A DNA stretch of 64,000 nt from SIG437 sp045576235 (GTDB taxonomy: Bacteria; Bacillota; Clostridia; UBA1381; UBA9506). Location: the NCBI GenBank assembly GCA_045576235.1, contig JAZNGA010000043.1, positions 1-64,000 on the forward strand, written 5' to 3'. This document shows, piece by piece, positions 37,293-45,320 of this stretch. The notes under the pieces are model-generated. The model searched no databases. It worked only from the letters and a program-made list of their open reading frames with translations, and was not told the origin of the DNA. The translations under genes were made by a program, and so were the position numbers. Position 1 is the first letter of the stretch. Each line of letters opens with the position of its first letter.

Positions 37293-37390
37293 CAAGGAGC
37301 ATCGAGAAAGGGAAATGTGCTAACTTGCTATATGTTTAACCGGCATGCGCCGGATGATTGTCTTAAAAAATCGTGCTATTATCTCTGCTG

Positions 37391-37954
37391 CTATTCTGCC
37401 TTAGAGAGAACCTTCATAACTCTGCCGCAAAGATTTTCAAGCAGCATCCGAGTCTTTTCTCTGTCATCCCAGATTGCATAGTCAATCACATATGCAATAA
37501 TTGAATAAATAAATGTTTCAGCCTGCAAATAGGTGCAGCCAAAAATTCCCATCATCTTTTCGGCATATCTTTCATACCACAACCTGAAATCATGTGCTTT
37601 GTCTCTCATGCGGTCTCCAAAGGCAGGGCTTGTCGTAATCTGGACTGCAAGACGAAGCTCAAATTTATATTTTTCCGCCTCATTTAAAAGCGTGTCAAAA
37701 TATTTTCTGATGTCATTAATATGATCAAAAGTGAACTTTAAAAGCGCATCAACAACCTTTGCCGTTCCATATTTTCCCGCGCTTATCCAGATTTCATCCT
37801 TGTTTTCAAACCAATAATAGAGGCTGCTTTGTGAGAGCCCTGTCTCTCTGCACAAGTCGCCTATTGAGGCGTTTGCCAGTCCTGTTTTTAAAAGGTATTC
37901 CCAAGTTGCATGAGTGATTGCGTTTTTCTTGTCGGACATAGTGAAACTGTCCAT
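37391..37954 (-). CDS. TetR-family transcriptional regulator
   Basis: About 187 residues from the ATG at 37954 (AAAGGG nine bases upstream). The N-terminal helix-turn-helix runs ASIGDLCRETGLSQSSLYYW followed by FENKDE (about residues 25-55). The ligand-binding C-terminal half is not assignable. A GTAATG-TT-CATTAC palindrome lies 48 bases upstream, a likely autoregulatory site. It is directly upstream of, and co-oriented with, the surface-protein genes, which it may control. Confidence 0.88.
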   Translation of the reverse strand: MDSFTMSDKKNAITHATWEYLLKTGLANASIGDLCRETGLSQSSLYYWFENKDEIWISAGKYGTAKVVDALLKFTFDHINDIRKYFDTLLNEAEKYKFELRLAVQITTSPAFGDRMRDKAHDFRLWYERYAEKMMGIFGCTYLQAETFIYSIIAYVIDYAIWDDREKTRMLLENLCGRVMKVLSKAE

Positions 37955-38001
37955 TTTATTCAACCCTTTCTTTTTATTCTTGTCTCATATCCAAAAACCG
38001 T

Positions 38002-38015
38002 GTAATGTTCATTAC
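38002..38015. promoter_or_regulatory. Candidate TetR operator
   Basis: GTAATG and CATTAC are perfect 6-base arms separated by TT, placed just upstream of the TetR gene. Confidence 0.45.
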
Positions 38016-38040
38016 GGAAAACGACAAAAAAAATGCCCTA

Positions 38041-38068
38041 CACATAATCGAAATTATGTGGTTTTTTT
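38041..38068. terminator. Bidirectional terminator after the recombinase
   Basis: CACATAAT and ATTATGTG pair around four bases. A T-run follows on the plus side (TTTTTTT, 38062), and on the minus side there is an ATTTTTTTT run 8 bases beyond. Confidence 0.6.
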
Positions 38069-38070
38069 GT

Positions 38071-38913
38071 TTATAGCCTTAGCAGCCCCAATTTCTGAAT
38101 TTGCCTGCGGTGCATTTCGCCCGTTTCCATTGTGTATATGCGCGTTGTGTTCACGCTTGAATGTCCGAGAACATCTGCAAGGCGAACAATGTCCTTTTGG
38201 AGTGCGTAGAAGGTGCGTGCGAAAAGATGTCTTAGATTGTGCGGAAAAACCTTTCTTTCGCGCACATTAGCACTTTCACAAAGCGCCTTCATCATTTTCC
38301 ATATCGTGCTTCTGTCAAGCGGTTTTCCTGTTTTTGTGACAAAAACAGAGCCGCTTGTTATTTTTTGTGCTTTTGCATATTCTGTGAGTTTTCTGCAAAG
38401 CTCCTTTGGCAAAAGAACAACTCTCATTTTTCCTTTACATCTGATTGTCGCTTTTCTCAGTTTCACGGCATCAACTGTTATATGCTGAAGCTCGCTCACT
38501 CTGATTCCGCTTGAGCAAATTGTCTGCATCAGTAAATATAGCTTTTCATTATTTTTTGACTTTGCTGCCATGAGCAATCTTTCATATTCCGCTTTGGAAA
38601 GCTCTTTATCCCTTTGAACAAAAATCTGTTTTTGAATTTTAATCATCTTAACCTTCAGTTCAAACCAGCCGTTAAATTCAAAAAAACTGTTTAGCGAAGA
38701 TAAGACAGAATTAACAGATGACGGAGCAAATTTTTCTATTAAAAATTCCTTGTATCCAATAACCTTCCGTTTGTCAATTTCAGATTCTGATACCCACATA
38801 AAAAAGGCATTAACATCACGCATATATTTTTCTTGCGTGGCAGAGGCTTTTTCCTCTTCAATCAGATGATTTTCAAATTTTTTAATTAAATCCCGGGTTA
38901 TTATTTTTGACAT
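38071..38913 (-). CDS. Tyrosine recombinase, XerC/D-like
   Basis: 280 residues. An N-terminal SAM-like core-binding domain (about 1-85) is followed by the catalytic domain. The active site is complete: Arg in SGIRVSEL (about residue 135), Lys in CKGKMR, HNLRH near 225, His in LGHSSV near 250 and nucleophile Tyr in RIYTM near 260. Size suggests an XerC/D or integron/invertase-type enzyme rather than a large phage integrase. It stands alone next to a nested palindrome (39015-39087) and an XRE/ImmA pair. A second, distinct Xer gene lies at the right end of the window. Confidence 0.92.
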   Translation of the reverse strand: MSKIITRDLIKKFENHLIEEEKASATQEKYMRDVNAFFMWVSESEIDKRKVIGYKEFLIEKFAPSSVNSVLSSLNSFFEFNGWFELKVKMIKIQKQIFVQRDKELSKAEYERLLMAAKSKNNEKLYLLMQTICSSGIRVSELQHITVDAVKLRKATIRCKGKMRVVLLPKELCRKLTEYAKAQKITSGSVFVTKTGKPLDRSTIWKMMKALCESANVRERKVFPHNLRHLFARTFYALQKDIVRLADVLGHSSVNTTRIYTMETGEMHRRQIQKLGLLRL

Positions 38914-39014
38914 TTCAACAACTTCCTTTCTTTGATTATCATTATTATTTTACCACATACATAATAATATTCGAGGAAAGTTGTCAATAATTTACAATTA
39001 AATTTTTGTAAAAA

Positions 39015-39087
39015 AAAGACGATTGGTTAAACAGAAATAAAACAACCAAATCAAGAATTCCATTTCTGTGTATCTCATCGTCTTTTC
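39015..39087. repeat. Nested symmetric palindrome between recombinase and XRE genes
   Basis: Outer arms AAAAGACGAT (39015-39024) and ATCGTCTTTT (39078-39087) enclose inner arms ACAGAAAT (39032-39039) and ATTTCTGT (39063-39070). The unpaired spacers on the two sides are both 7 bases and the loop is 23. A third ATCGTCTTTT lies at 39109-39118. It could be a recombination site, the operator of the adjacent XRE gene, or both. Confidence 0.65.
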
Positions 39088-39204
39088 TCGTTTCTTTTGT
39101 ATATTTTATCGTCTTTTGATTATATCATAAAACAACAGAATGTCAACAGTTTCATTAAATTTATTGACTAATAATCTCATATGTTGTAAAATATTTTTAA
39201 GGAA

Positions 39205-39648
39205 GTGATGATATTGGATATATATATAGACATTATTCGTAGAAGAATTAAAGAAAAGTTTTCCACCATTGAAAACTTTTCAAAGCACATTAACATTCCC
39301 CGTACCACGATAAACTTCATTTTAAAAAATGGCGTTTCTGCGTCTAACTATGGTATGGTGAACAGAATTTTTAAAGAATTGGATATTTATTTCGTTGATG
39401 AGCTCCCCGTTGCCATTGATGACAACTTGCTCAACTTGATGAAAATCTATAATTCACTTGACAATCTCGGAAAGCATGCAGTTGAGTCTGTTGCAATAAC
39501 TGAACACAGACGCCTCCACCCTGAATCCCTTCAGGATGCTCTCATCGCGGCATATGGAAGCATCTCCTCAAGCAAGCCATTAACAAATGACGAAAAAACA
39601 ATTCTTAGTTTAATTGAAAAAATAAAAAAGGACAGCTATGAAAAATAA
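39205..39648 (+). CDS. Small XRE-like DNA-binding regulator
   Basis: 147 residues. The N-terminal half has a lambda-repressor-like helix-turn-helix (STIENFSKHINIPRTTINFI, then LKNGVS). The C-terminal half has no recognised domain. The start may be the GTG at 39205, the ATG at 39208 or the TTG at 39214; AAGGA at 39199 fits the last best. It overlaps the ImmA-like gene by 11 bases, the classic arrangement of a repressor and its protease partner. ATCGTCTTTT boxes upstream are candidate operators. Confidence 0.72.
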   Translation: MMILDIYIDIIRRRIKEKFSTIENFSKHINIPRTTINFILKNGVSASNYGMVNRIFKELDIYFVDELPVAIDDNLLNLMKIYNSLDNLGKHAVESVAITEHRRLHPESLQDALIAAYGSISSSKPLTNDEKTILSLIEKIKKDSYEK

Positions 39649-40351
39649 TTCAGCAAAAAATACGGCTCATAAATTATTATTGAAAACAAAACATTACTCC
39701 TTATCTGACTACAAAGAATTGAAGCGCATTGTCGAGACTAATGATTTCACGATTATTAACTTCAGAAAACATAACAATTCTGCTGTTGTGTCTGAGCTTA
39801 TAAACAGATTAGAAATTGAAAATGAAATCCAGCAAAATGACTCTTTTTTATATATGAAAAACAATCTTAAATTGTTGTTCATTAATTCAGACCTCCCTCA
39901 AGATGATAAGTGCGCCCTTTTACGACATGAGTTGGGACACATCTGCGATCCCAACTTAACAAATCACGAAATAGCTTATTCTAAAATAAAAAAAGAAGAA
40001 TTCGCAAACGAATTCTCCTTTTATGTTAAAAATACAAGCATCTTTTTCAAGCTCAAAATGCTTTTTGTGAGAAAATGGAGATTATTAATCAGCTTAACTA
40101 TGACGGTTGTTTTTGTTTTGGGATTATCTTTTGTGATTAATTCACAAAGAACAAAACAAACAGATTTCGTCGAAACTGACACAACAATCTCCCAAAATCA
40201 TAATATCACATATTATGTGACTTCAGGCGGGAAAAAATATCACAAAAATTTCTGCATCATTGTCAAATATAGAAACAACTTAACAGAATACACGCTGAAC
40301 GAGGCTACTGATGCAGGATATGAGCCTTGCCAAATTTGCGTTTTTGAATAA
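39638..40351 (+). CDS. ImmA/IrrE-type metallopeptidase with membrane helix and Ada-like C-terminal domain
   Basis: 237 residues. About 30-130 is the IrrE/ImmA peptidase with zinc motif RHELGH near 107-112 and downstream Glu in EFANEFSFYV. A membrane helix follows (about 150-172, LISLTMTVVFVLGLSFVI). The C-terminus carries YYVTSGGKKYHKNFCIIVK and GYEPCQICVF, like the Ada/MTTase metal-binding motif often attached to nucleases and surface proteins. ImmA proteases cleave partner XRE repressors. The membrane tether and Cys/His tail are unusual and suggest signal sensing at the membrane. Confidence 0.8.
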   Translation: MKNNSAKNTAHKLLLKTKHYSLSDYKELKRIVETNDFTIINFRKHNNSAVVSELINRLEIENEIQQNDSFLYMKNNLKLLFINSDLPQDDKCALLRHELGHICDPNLTNHEIAYSKIKKEEFANEFSFYVKNTSIFFKLKMLFVRKWRLLISLTMTVVFVLGLSFVINSQRTKQTDFVETDTTISQNHNITYYVTSGGKKYHKNFCIIVKYRNNLTEYTLNEATDAGYEPCQICVFE

Positions 40352-40375
40352 TAACATTTTTCCCTTTTCTTCCAA

Positions 40376-42328
40376 TTAAATTATTATAGCGCTGTCTTTA
40401 ACATAGCTCTTGTAGTTTAATGTCCAGTAATATTCTGTGAAATAGAGATAGTGGTCATAGAATCTTTCAAACTCACTCTCTCGCTTTCCGAGTTCTTTTC
40501 TTGCAAGCTCGCAAAGCTCACAAGCACGGTCAAAGTTGCCCAGAGCATATGCACACATCCAGTCGGAAATCATATCACAGAAATCTGCATGGAAACGAAG
40601 GAGATTAAGAGCCAAAGACTGCACATAATATTCGCAATCCGGCTGTTTTTCAATCAGCTCTCTGCCTTCTTTTGTGATTTCACGGATTTTAGAAATTCTT
40701 TCTGCCATCTCAGGCTTGTAGTGGTCTCCGCCATCTCTTGAAACTTCATCTCTTGAAAAATATTCAAACGGAAGAGCATCATTAATTTTTTTGAAATAGT
40801 CACGGAATTCCTTCCAGTTTTCACCGTAGATATGCGAGAAATAGTCTTCTTCTATCTCTTCATAGGAAAGAGATGTGTCAAAAAGTGTTCTTGCATATGT
40901 GTAAAACGATAAGCCGTGCGGGAAGAACGAACGCTGACTTCCGTCTTCGATGATGCCGTTGACATTATTTTCCTTATAAAGCTTGACATCCTCATTTATC
41001 AGTTTTGCCTGCATAAGACCTGTGAGGTCATAGCACTGATGTCTCCAGAAATGATATTCATAAGCAACATTTGCGCCTTTCCAGTTTTCAAGCCACTGGT
41101 CAAAATAGTCAAAGCTTGAAGCGAGACTGTTTGGAAAGACATTTTTATTTCTGCTATATGGTTTAAGTTCTGTTTTGCCTTTTCCTTCGGGCATTGAATA
41201 TGCAAAGCTTCGATAAATCGGGGCAAACAACATCGTGAATCTGTCTGGATTCTTGATTTTTTCTTCCAAAGGAGCCCAAGTTGTATCTGTATATGAAATA
41301 AACACTATGCGCGTGTTAAGACCTGCTGCTGTGAGCTTTTCATCAATTTCATTCAAAAGAATCATATACCAGTCTGATGGCGTTTTTTTCTGACATTCTT
41401 CACACTCACAATGGTTGTTTGAGCCATCCGCAAGCCAAACATGGAGAAAATCAATGTTAGAATGTTTTCTTGAATATTCAACAACATAATCCCTCACAAT
41501 AGCGCGGGCTTTGCTGTTTGACATGCAGAACTGCGCACAATTCGCACGACCGAAAACACCTCTTTTGCCGCCTCTTTCAGCCATAAACTCTCTTTGCTCC
41601 TCCGTGAGAAGCTCATCCACATTTGCGCCCGATGGGATTTCGTCATTGTTTATGCCAAACGGATATGTAGTAAAACCATGGCCTATATCGTGGAACTGCA
41701 AGCCTCTTTTTGCAATTTCCGCTTCACACTGACGCTTCCATTGCAATATCTGATTGCTTGTAATCGCTGTTCCGACGCGATTTTCTTCGTTTTTAACATG
41801 ATTATAATAGCTATTATAATAACCGGGAATGAAAAATTCCATCATAAACACATTCAACCCGATTTTCGGCGAAAAATCGATAGCCTCAATCATATCACTC
41901 TGGAACTCCGCCCCTTCATTACATTGTCCCCTATATCTGCAGGATGGTTTGTGACGATATTTAACAGGAACAATTTCCGCCATCGGAATATATTCCCCGT
42001 CAGTGCCCGGGAAAAGCCAACGGCAACCATTTTGTCTTAAATATTCATAAACGGAAATAAGAACACTCCTTGGATTATCCCCTGCAATGATTCCTCCGTT
42101 TTTATCACAGTCTATGTAAAGTATGTCGTCGAGTTCGGCATCTTCAGCATCAGAGATGTCAAGCCCAAAATCCTGCATAAGCCCAAGTCTGAAACCGTCT
42201 TTTGCATCCGGGTTATAGCTGATTTCCACATCTCCGCCTTCAGGCATCATCATTCGAAGATATTTTTTTAATTCCTCTGCCGCAAAATCAACGGTGCTGT
42301 TTGATGTTATTTTGTTAATAAAAAACAT
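40376..42328 (-). CDS. DUF4838 protein, alpha-glucuronidase-like
   Basis: 650 residues without a signal peptide, start with AGGAGG six bases upstream. The N-terminal part (about 1-110, FAAEELKKYLRMMMPEGG, then YIDCDKNGGIIAG) resembles the GH67-type N-domain seen in DUF4838 proteins. A barrel-like domain follows, with HDIGHGFTTYPFG, a Cys pair near CECEEC and SFDYFDQWLENWKG. Members occur in gut glycan-degrading organisms but the reaction is largely unproven. No neighbouring carbohydrate genes are present, so the substrate is open. Confidence 0.82.
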   Translation of the reverse strand: MFFINKITSNSTVDFAAEELKKYLRMMMPEGGDVEISYNPDAKDGFRLGLMQDFGLDISDAEDAELDDILYIDCDKNGGIIAGDNPRSVLISVYEYLRQNGCRWLFPGTDGEYIPMAEIVPVKYRHKPSCRYRGQCNEGAEFQSDMIEAIDFSPKIGLNVFMMEFFIPGYYNSYYNHVKNEENRVGTAITSNQILQWKRQCEAEIAKRGLQFHDIGHGFTTYPFGINNDEIPSGANVDELLTEEQREFMAERGGKRGVFGRANCAQFCMSNSKARAIVRDYVVEYSRKHSNIDFLHVWLADGSNNHCECEECQKKTPSDWYMILLNEIDEKLTAAGLNTRIVFISYTDTTWAPLEEKIKNPDRFTMLFAPIYRSFAYSMPEGKGKTELKPYSRNKNVFPNSLASSFDYFDQWLENWKGANVAYEYHFWRHQCYDLTGLMQAKLINEDVKLYKENNVNGIIEDGSQRSFFPHGLSFYTYARTLFDTSLSYEEIEEDYFSHIYGENWKEFRDYFKKINDALPFEYFSRDEVSRDGGDHYKPEMAERISKIREITKEGRELIEKQPDCEYYVQSLALNLLRFHADFCDMISDWMCAYALGNFDRACELCELARKELGKRESEFERFYDHYLYFTEYYWTLNYKSYVKDSAIII

Positions 42329-42467
42329 TTTTTCCTCCTGATATTAATTATTTGGATTGTTTTTCAGGCTAAAAAACAAAAAAAATCCGGAAATTCATAA
42401 CAGTTTAGATTCTATCACAGAAAAATTGCTTTTTCAAGACAGAACCAAAAAAACACAATATATTATT

Positions 42468-42701
42468 TTAAAAATCGTGTCGCGTGCCACAGTCAATATT
42501 ATTATCTTCCAGTGTGCAGACAATTTCCTCAATTGCATCAAAATCGGATAGGGCGTCATCTGCTATTATTCTTTTAATTTTATCAAGGATTATAATCGCA
42601 TTTGTGTCGGCAATATCATTATAGTCTATTACATTGTTTTCAAGCGCTTGTTTAACCATTTGGCTTATATGCTTTTGGATTAGTTCAAGCTTTAGGTTCA
42701 T
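42468..42701 (-). CDS. 77-residue hypothetical protein
   Basis: A good ribosome site (GGGGAGG, seven bases before the ATG) and a charged, helical composition support a real gene. It begins MNLKLELIQKHISQMVKQAL and ends in acidic segments (DALSDFDAIEEIV). I do not recognise a family. It is divergent from the small ribbon-helix-helix-like gene at 42841 across a 139-base AT-rich spacer with a TGTTATAAT extended -10 on its own side (about 42725). Confidence 0.6.
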   Translation of the reverse strand: MNLKLELIQKHISQMVKQALENNVIDYNDIADTNAIIILDKIKRIIADDALSDFDAIEEIVCTLEDNNIDCGTRHDF

Positions 42702-42840
42702 ATTGACCTCCCCAAAAATTTTTTATTATAACAATTGTAGCACATCAAACTAAAATATACAACAGAAATTTCTAATATATTATTATATTTTAATCTAAAA
42801 TATAATAAGGTTATATTCTATTTGATGAGAGGTTAACAAA

Positions 42841-43014
42841 ATGTCCTTCAATCCAAAACCAACAAAGAAAAAAGTTCAAGCTGAATATAAGACAATGTAT
42901 ATTACAACTGAATTGGTTGAAAAAATCAATGAGCTTGCAAAAAAACACGAAACAAGCTTTAATAACATCGTAATTAGCATAATTGAAGATTTTTTCGCTT
43001 CTCAGGAAAAATAA
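42841..43014 (+). CDS. 57-residue ribbon-helix-helix-like protein
   Basis: ATG with AGAGG nine bases upstream, terminator directly downstream. After a basic N-terminus (KPTKKKVQ), the pattern YKTMYITTELVEKINELA then SFNNIVISIIEDF gives a short beta strand and two helices, typical of RHH DNA-binding antitoxin-like or small regulator proteins. No toxin gene follows; the only neighbours are the divergent 77-residue gene and the barnase/barstar cassettes. Confidence 0.65.
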   Translation: MSFNPKPTKKKVQAEYKTMYITTELVEKINELAKKHETSFNNIVISIIEDFFASQEK

Positions 43015-43030
43015 ATTCCATTATAAAAGA

Positions 43031-43067
43031 CCGCTATCTTCCGTTCAAGGATAGCGGCCTTTTTCTT
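43031..43067 (+). terminator. Terminator of the RHH-like gene
   Basis: CCGCTATC (43031-43038) and GATAGCGG (43050-43057) followed by CCTTTTTCTTT. Confidence 0.85.
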
Positions 43068-43085
43068 TGTTCAGTAAGGCAAAAG

Positions 43086-43102
43086 CCGTGAAAATCACGG
43101 CG
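43086..43102 (-). terminator. Terminator of cassette A
   Basis: GCCGTGA and TCACGGC with a 3-base loop, followed on the minus strand by TTTTGCC. The equivalent hairpin of cassette B (near 44457) lacks the T-run, so B transcripts may read into A. Confidence 0.65.
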
Positions 43103-43119
43103 TGCGAAAATAATTTTCC

Positions 43120-43395
43120 TCATTCCATAATGATTACTTCACTTTCAGGTTCTTCCTCCAAAAAATGTTCAAAAGCTTTGAGTATAAATCCCATTTCATA
43201 GTTAACTTCAAGCGATTCAGTTTTGTCTTTCTTTATACAAAATCTAACTGGTGGATTGCCAAACTCTGTCAGACAATCTAATAAGGCATCTGGATTTTCT
43301 CCTATAAAATACGGCAAATCAATCTTTTTCTTAAGCTCCGTATATAAATCTTTTCTGCTTTTACACGATGTAAAATCTATTGTAATTTCTTCCAT
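43120..43395 (-). CDS. Barstar-family RNase inhibitor A
   Basis: 91 residues, the length of barstar. ITIDFTSCKSRKDLYTELKK and ENPDALLDCLTEF match the barstar core, including the aspartates that occupy the barnase active site (Asp35/Asp39 in B. amyloliquefaciens numbering). Relative to the classical YGENLDALWD loop, Tyr29 is Ile and Trp38 is Leu. It is downstream of toxin A on the same strand and should neutralise it. About two thirds of residues are identical to inhibitor B. Confidence 0.9.
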   Translation of the reverse strand: MEEITIDFTSCKSRKDLYTELKKKIDLPYFIGENPDALLDCLTEFGNPPVRFCIKKDKTESLEVNYEMGFILKAFEHFLEEEPESEVIIME

Positions 43396-43421
43396 AATTA
43401 TAGTTTCCTTTCTTCTTTTAA

Positions 43422-43949
43422 TTATCTTATTTGATAAAATGATTCACCATGGTCGTATGTAACAAATATCAATCCATCGTTAGAAAAAATAATTCTTTCT
43501 GAATTTCTATATCCTTCGTTATAATTAATATCTGCTTCAAACCATCTACGACCTTCTTTGACAGGTAAAATTTTTTTCATATTATAATATTCCCCACATA
43601 TCATTTTCCCTGGAGCCACTTCTGATAAATTACCAAGCCTTTTTTCCCAACCTAATTTTTTAGCATTTTTCTTAGTTATGTAATTATCAGGCAAACGATT
43701 AAAATGCTTCAAGTGCCAATCTGCACCATCTATCCCTTTATTCGTTGCCGTTCCCGCTAAAATCGTCAAAACAGCTTCTTCATAACACTTACAGTTCAGG
43801 TGCAATGGCGGCCTTTGCGCAGTCGTATCTGCCCATTCAAACATTCTGCCATCTAAAGATAAACAATGAATGCAAGTTTTTGTGCTTAAATTTGTTCTCC
43901 ATTTCCAGCATCCACTGTTTTTCAACACTACAGGTCTTTGATTATTCAT
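43422..43949 (-). CDS. Barnase-type ribonuclease A with a Cys/His N-terminal module
   Basis: About 175 residues from the ATG at 43949 (MNNQRP) behind GAGGGAG, matching the length of toxin B. The C-terminal half is barnase: LPDNYITKKNAKKLGW, NLSEVAPGKMI, WFEADINYNEGYRNSERI and YDHGESF, giving catalytic Glu73, Arg87 and His102 equivalents; the residue after His is Gly, not Tyr. The N-terminal half has CIHCLSLDGRMFEW and PPLHLNCKC, a Cys/His pattern like the C-terminus of phage head-morphogenesis proteins. No signal peptide. A remnant frame (YFGKIDFD) continues upstream, hinting at truncation from a longer protein. Confidence 0.88.
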   Translation of the reverse strand: MNNQRPVVLKNSGCWKWRTNLSTKTCIHCLSLDGRMFEWADTTAQRPPLHLNCKCYEEAVLTILAGTATNKGIDGADWHLKHFNRLPDNYITKKNAKKLGWEKRLGNLSEVAPGKMICGEYYNMKKILPVKEGRRWFEADINYNEGYRNSERIIFSNDGLIFVTYDHGESFYQIR

Positions 43950-44223
43950 ATACTCCCTCATTTTTGAAGAAAGTATATCAAAATCTATTTTCCCAAAATA
44001 CAATTTTAAATTATTTATCTCTTACTATTAAAACATTTTACTTTTCTATTGTCTTATTATATCAAAACGACAAGTAATAATCAAACACGAAAAAACGCAT
44101 CATCATTTTCATATATTATCACATTGACAAGAGATTTATTGCGCTACCGCCACCAAAATTGCTAAAAACGCATAAAATTACCACTTTGCTCTACTGAAAA
44201 CGGCAAAAAACAACCGCATCAAC

Positions 44224-44436
44224 GCAATTAAACATTGCTTTAATGCGACTTTTCTTAATTTTACACTTTCGTGATAATCATTGGAGGAGCAGGTGCTTTG
44301 ATATCCGAACTTTCTCCAATAGAACTTCCGGGGTCCCCGAAAAGCCGTTGGCTTTTTGGGGAGAAGGAAGAGCAAGGGAGTGGACGGATGTTTTCGCCAT
44401 ACGGCGAAAACGAAGTCAAACGCACTTTGCTCTGAC
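44224..44436. other. Conserved hairpin-rich spacer, copy A
   Basis: 213 bases identical to 45593-45805 except at two positions. The strongest hairpins are TCCCCGAAAAGCC/GGCTTTTTGGGGA (about 44335-44363) and GTTTTCGCC/GGCGAAAAC (about 44390-44411). The second is enclosed by AGAGCAA..TTGCTCT. Both strands stay open over most of the segment, so a small protein cannot be excluded, but there is no conserved ribosome site. It could be a structured RNA or toxin leader. Confidence 0.5.
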
Positions 44437-44492
44437 GTGGTGGAGACGAGGCGCAAGCCGTGAGTTTCACGGTGTGTGAAAAATAATTTTCC

Positions 44493-44768
44493 TCATTCCA
44501 TGATGATTACTTCACTTTCAGGCTCTTCTTTTTGAAAGTCTTCAAAAACCTCAAGGATAAGTCCCATTGGATATTGAACATCAACTAATTCTAATTTGCT
44601 TTTCTTTATATAAACTCGCATCGGTGTTTCACAAAACCCTGTTAAACAGTCCCATAATGCATCTGCATTTTCGCCATAAAAATTTGGCAATTCCAATTTA
44701 TTCTTAAGTTCTGTATGCAAATCTTTCCCACTTTTACAAGAAGTAAAATCTATTGTAATTTCCTTCAT
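44493..44768 (-). CDS. Barstar-family RNase inhibitor B
   Basis: 91 residues. This copy keeps the classical interface loop FYGENADALWDCLTG with Tyr29 and Trp38 equivalents, followed by the conserved C-terminal helix end EEPESEVIIME. It should inhibit toxin B encoded 21 bases upstream. The divergence from inhibitor A is concentrated around the loop and the central strand, not at the ends. Confidence 0.92.
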   Translation of the reverse strand: MKEITIDFTSCKSGKDLHTELKNKLELPNFYGENADALWDCLTGFCETPMRVYIKKSKLELVDVQYPMGLILEVFEDFQKEEPESEVIIME

Positions 44769-44789
44769 TTAACATCACCTTTCAATCAA

Positions 44790-45320
44790 TTATCTTATTT
44801 GATAAAATGTTTTATAATGATCATATGTAACAAAAATCAGCCCATCATTTGAGTAAAGAATTCTTTCTGAATTTCTATAGCCTTTATTATAATTAATATC
44901 CGCCTCGAACCATTTACGATCTTCTTTTTCAGGAAGAATCTTACCATTATTTTTATACATATCTCCACCTATCGTTTTTCCACAAGCCACTTTTGACAAA
45001 TTTCCTCCAATTGGATTCCAACCTATTTTTTTAGCATCTCCTTTAGTTATGTAATTATCAGGCAACTTATTAAAATGCTTCAAGTGCCAATCTGCACCAT
45101 CTATCCCTTTATTCGTTGCCGTTCCCGCTAAAATAGTCAAAACAGCTTCATCATAACACTTACAGTTAAGGTGCAGCGGTGGTCTTTGTTGAGTTGTATC
45201 CGCCCATTCAAACATTCTGCCATCTAATGATAAACAAGGAATGCAAGTCTTACTGCTTCTAGTTATTCTCCATCTCCAGTATTCACTGTTTTTCATGACT
45301 ACAGGTTTTTGATTATTCAT
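44790..45320 (-). CDS. Barnase-type ribonuclease B with a Cys/His N-terminal module
   Basis: 176 residues, ATG after GGAGGGAG. The N-terminal module has CIPCLSLDGRMFEW and PPLHLNCKC; the barnase domain has NYITKGDAKKIGW, NLSKVACGKTIGG, WFEADINYNKGYRNSERI and YDHYKTF. Catalytic Glu, Arg, His and the following Tyr are all present, so it should be an active RNase. The upstream YFGKIDFD-like coding remnant is out of frame here by one base, so the short start is the real one. Secretion route unknown. Confidence 0.92.
   Translation of the reverse strand: MNNQKPVVMKNSEYWRWRITRSSKTCIPCLSLDGRMFEWADTTQQRPPLHLNCKCYDEAVLTILAGTATNKGIDGADWHLKHFNKLPDNYITKGDAKKIGWNPIGGNLSKVACGKTIGGDMYKNNGKILPEKEDRKWFEADINYNKGYRNSERILYSNDGLIFVTYDHYKTFYQIR

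Larger units (their letters stand above)
43082..44448 (-). repeat. Tandem cassette A (barnase/barstar unit)
   Basis: One of two direct copies with a period near 1.37 kb. It runs from the terminator-like hairpin below barstar through the toxin gene and a 213-base conserved segment (44224-44436) that differs from cassette B at only two positions. The coding parts diverge much more than this non-coding part. The minus-strand hairpin GCCGTGA-TTT-TCACGGC (43086-43102) with TTTT ends this copy. Confidence 0.8.

Noticed and set aside
38071..42701. Intact prophage or ICE
   Set aside because: Recombinase, XRE and ImmA-like genes are present, but there are no relaxase, coupling, structural, replication or lysis genes and no visible att repeats.
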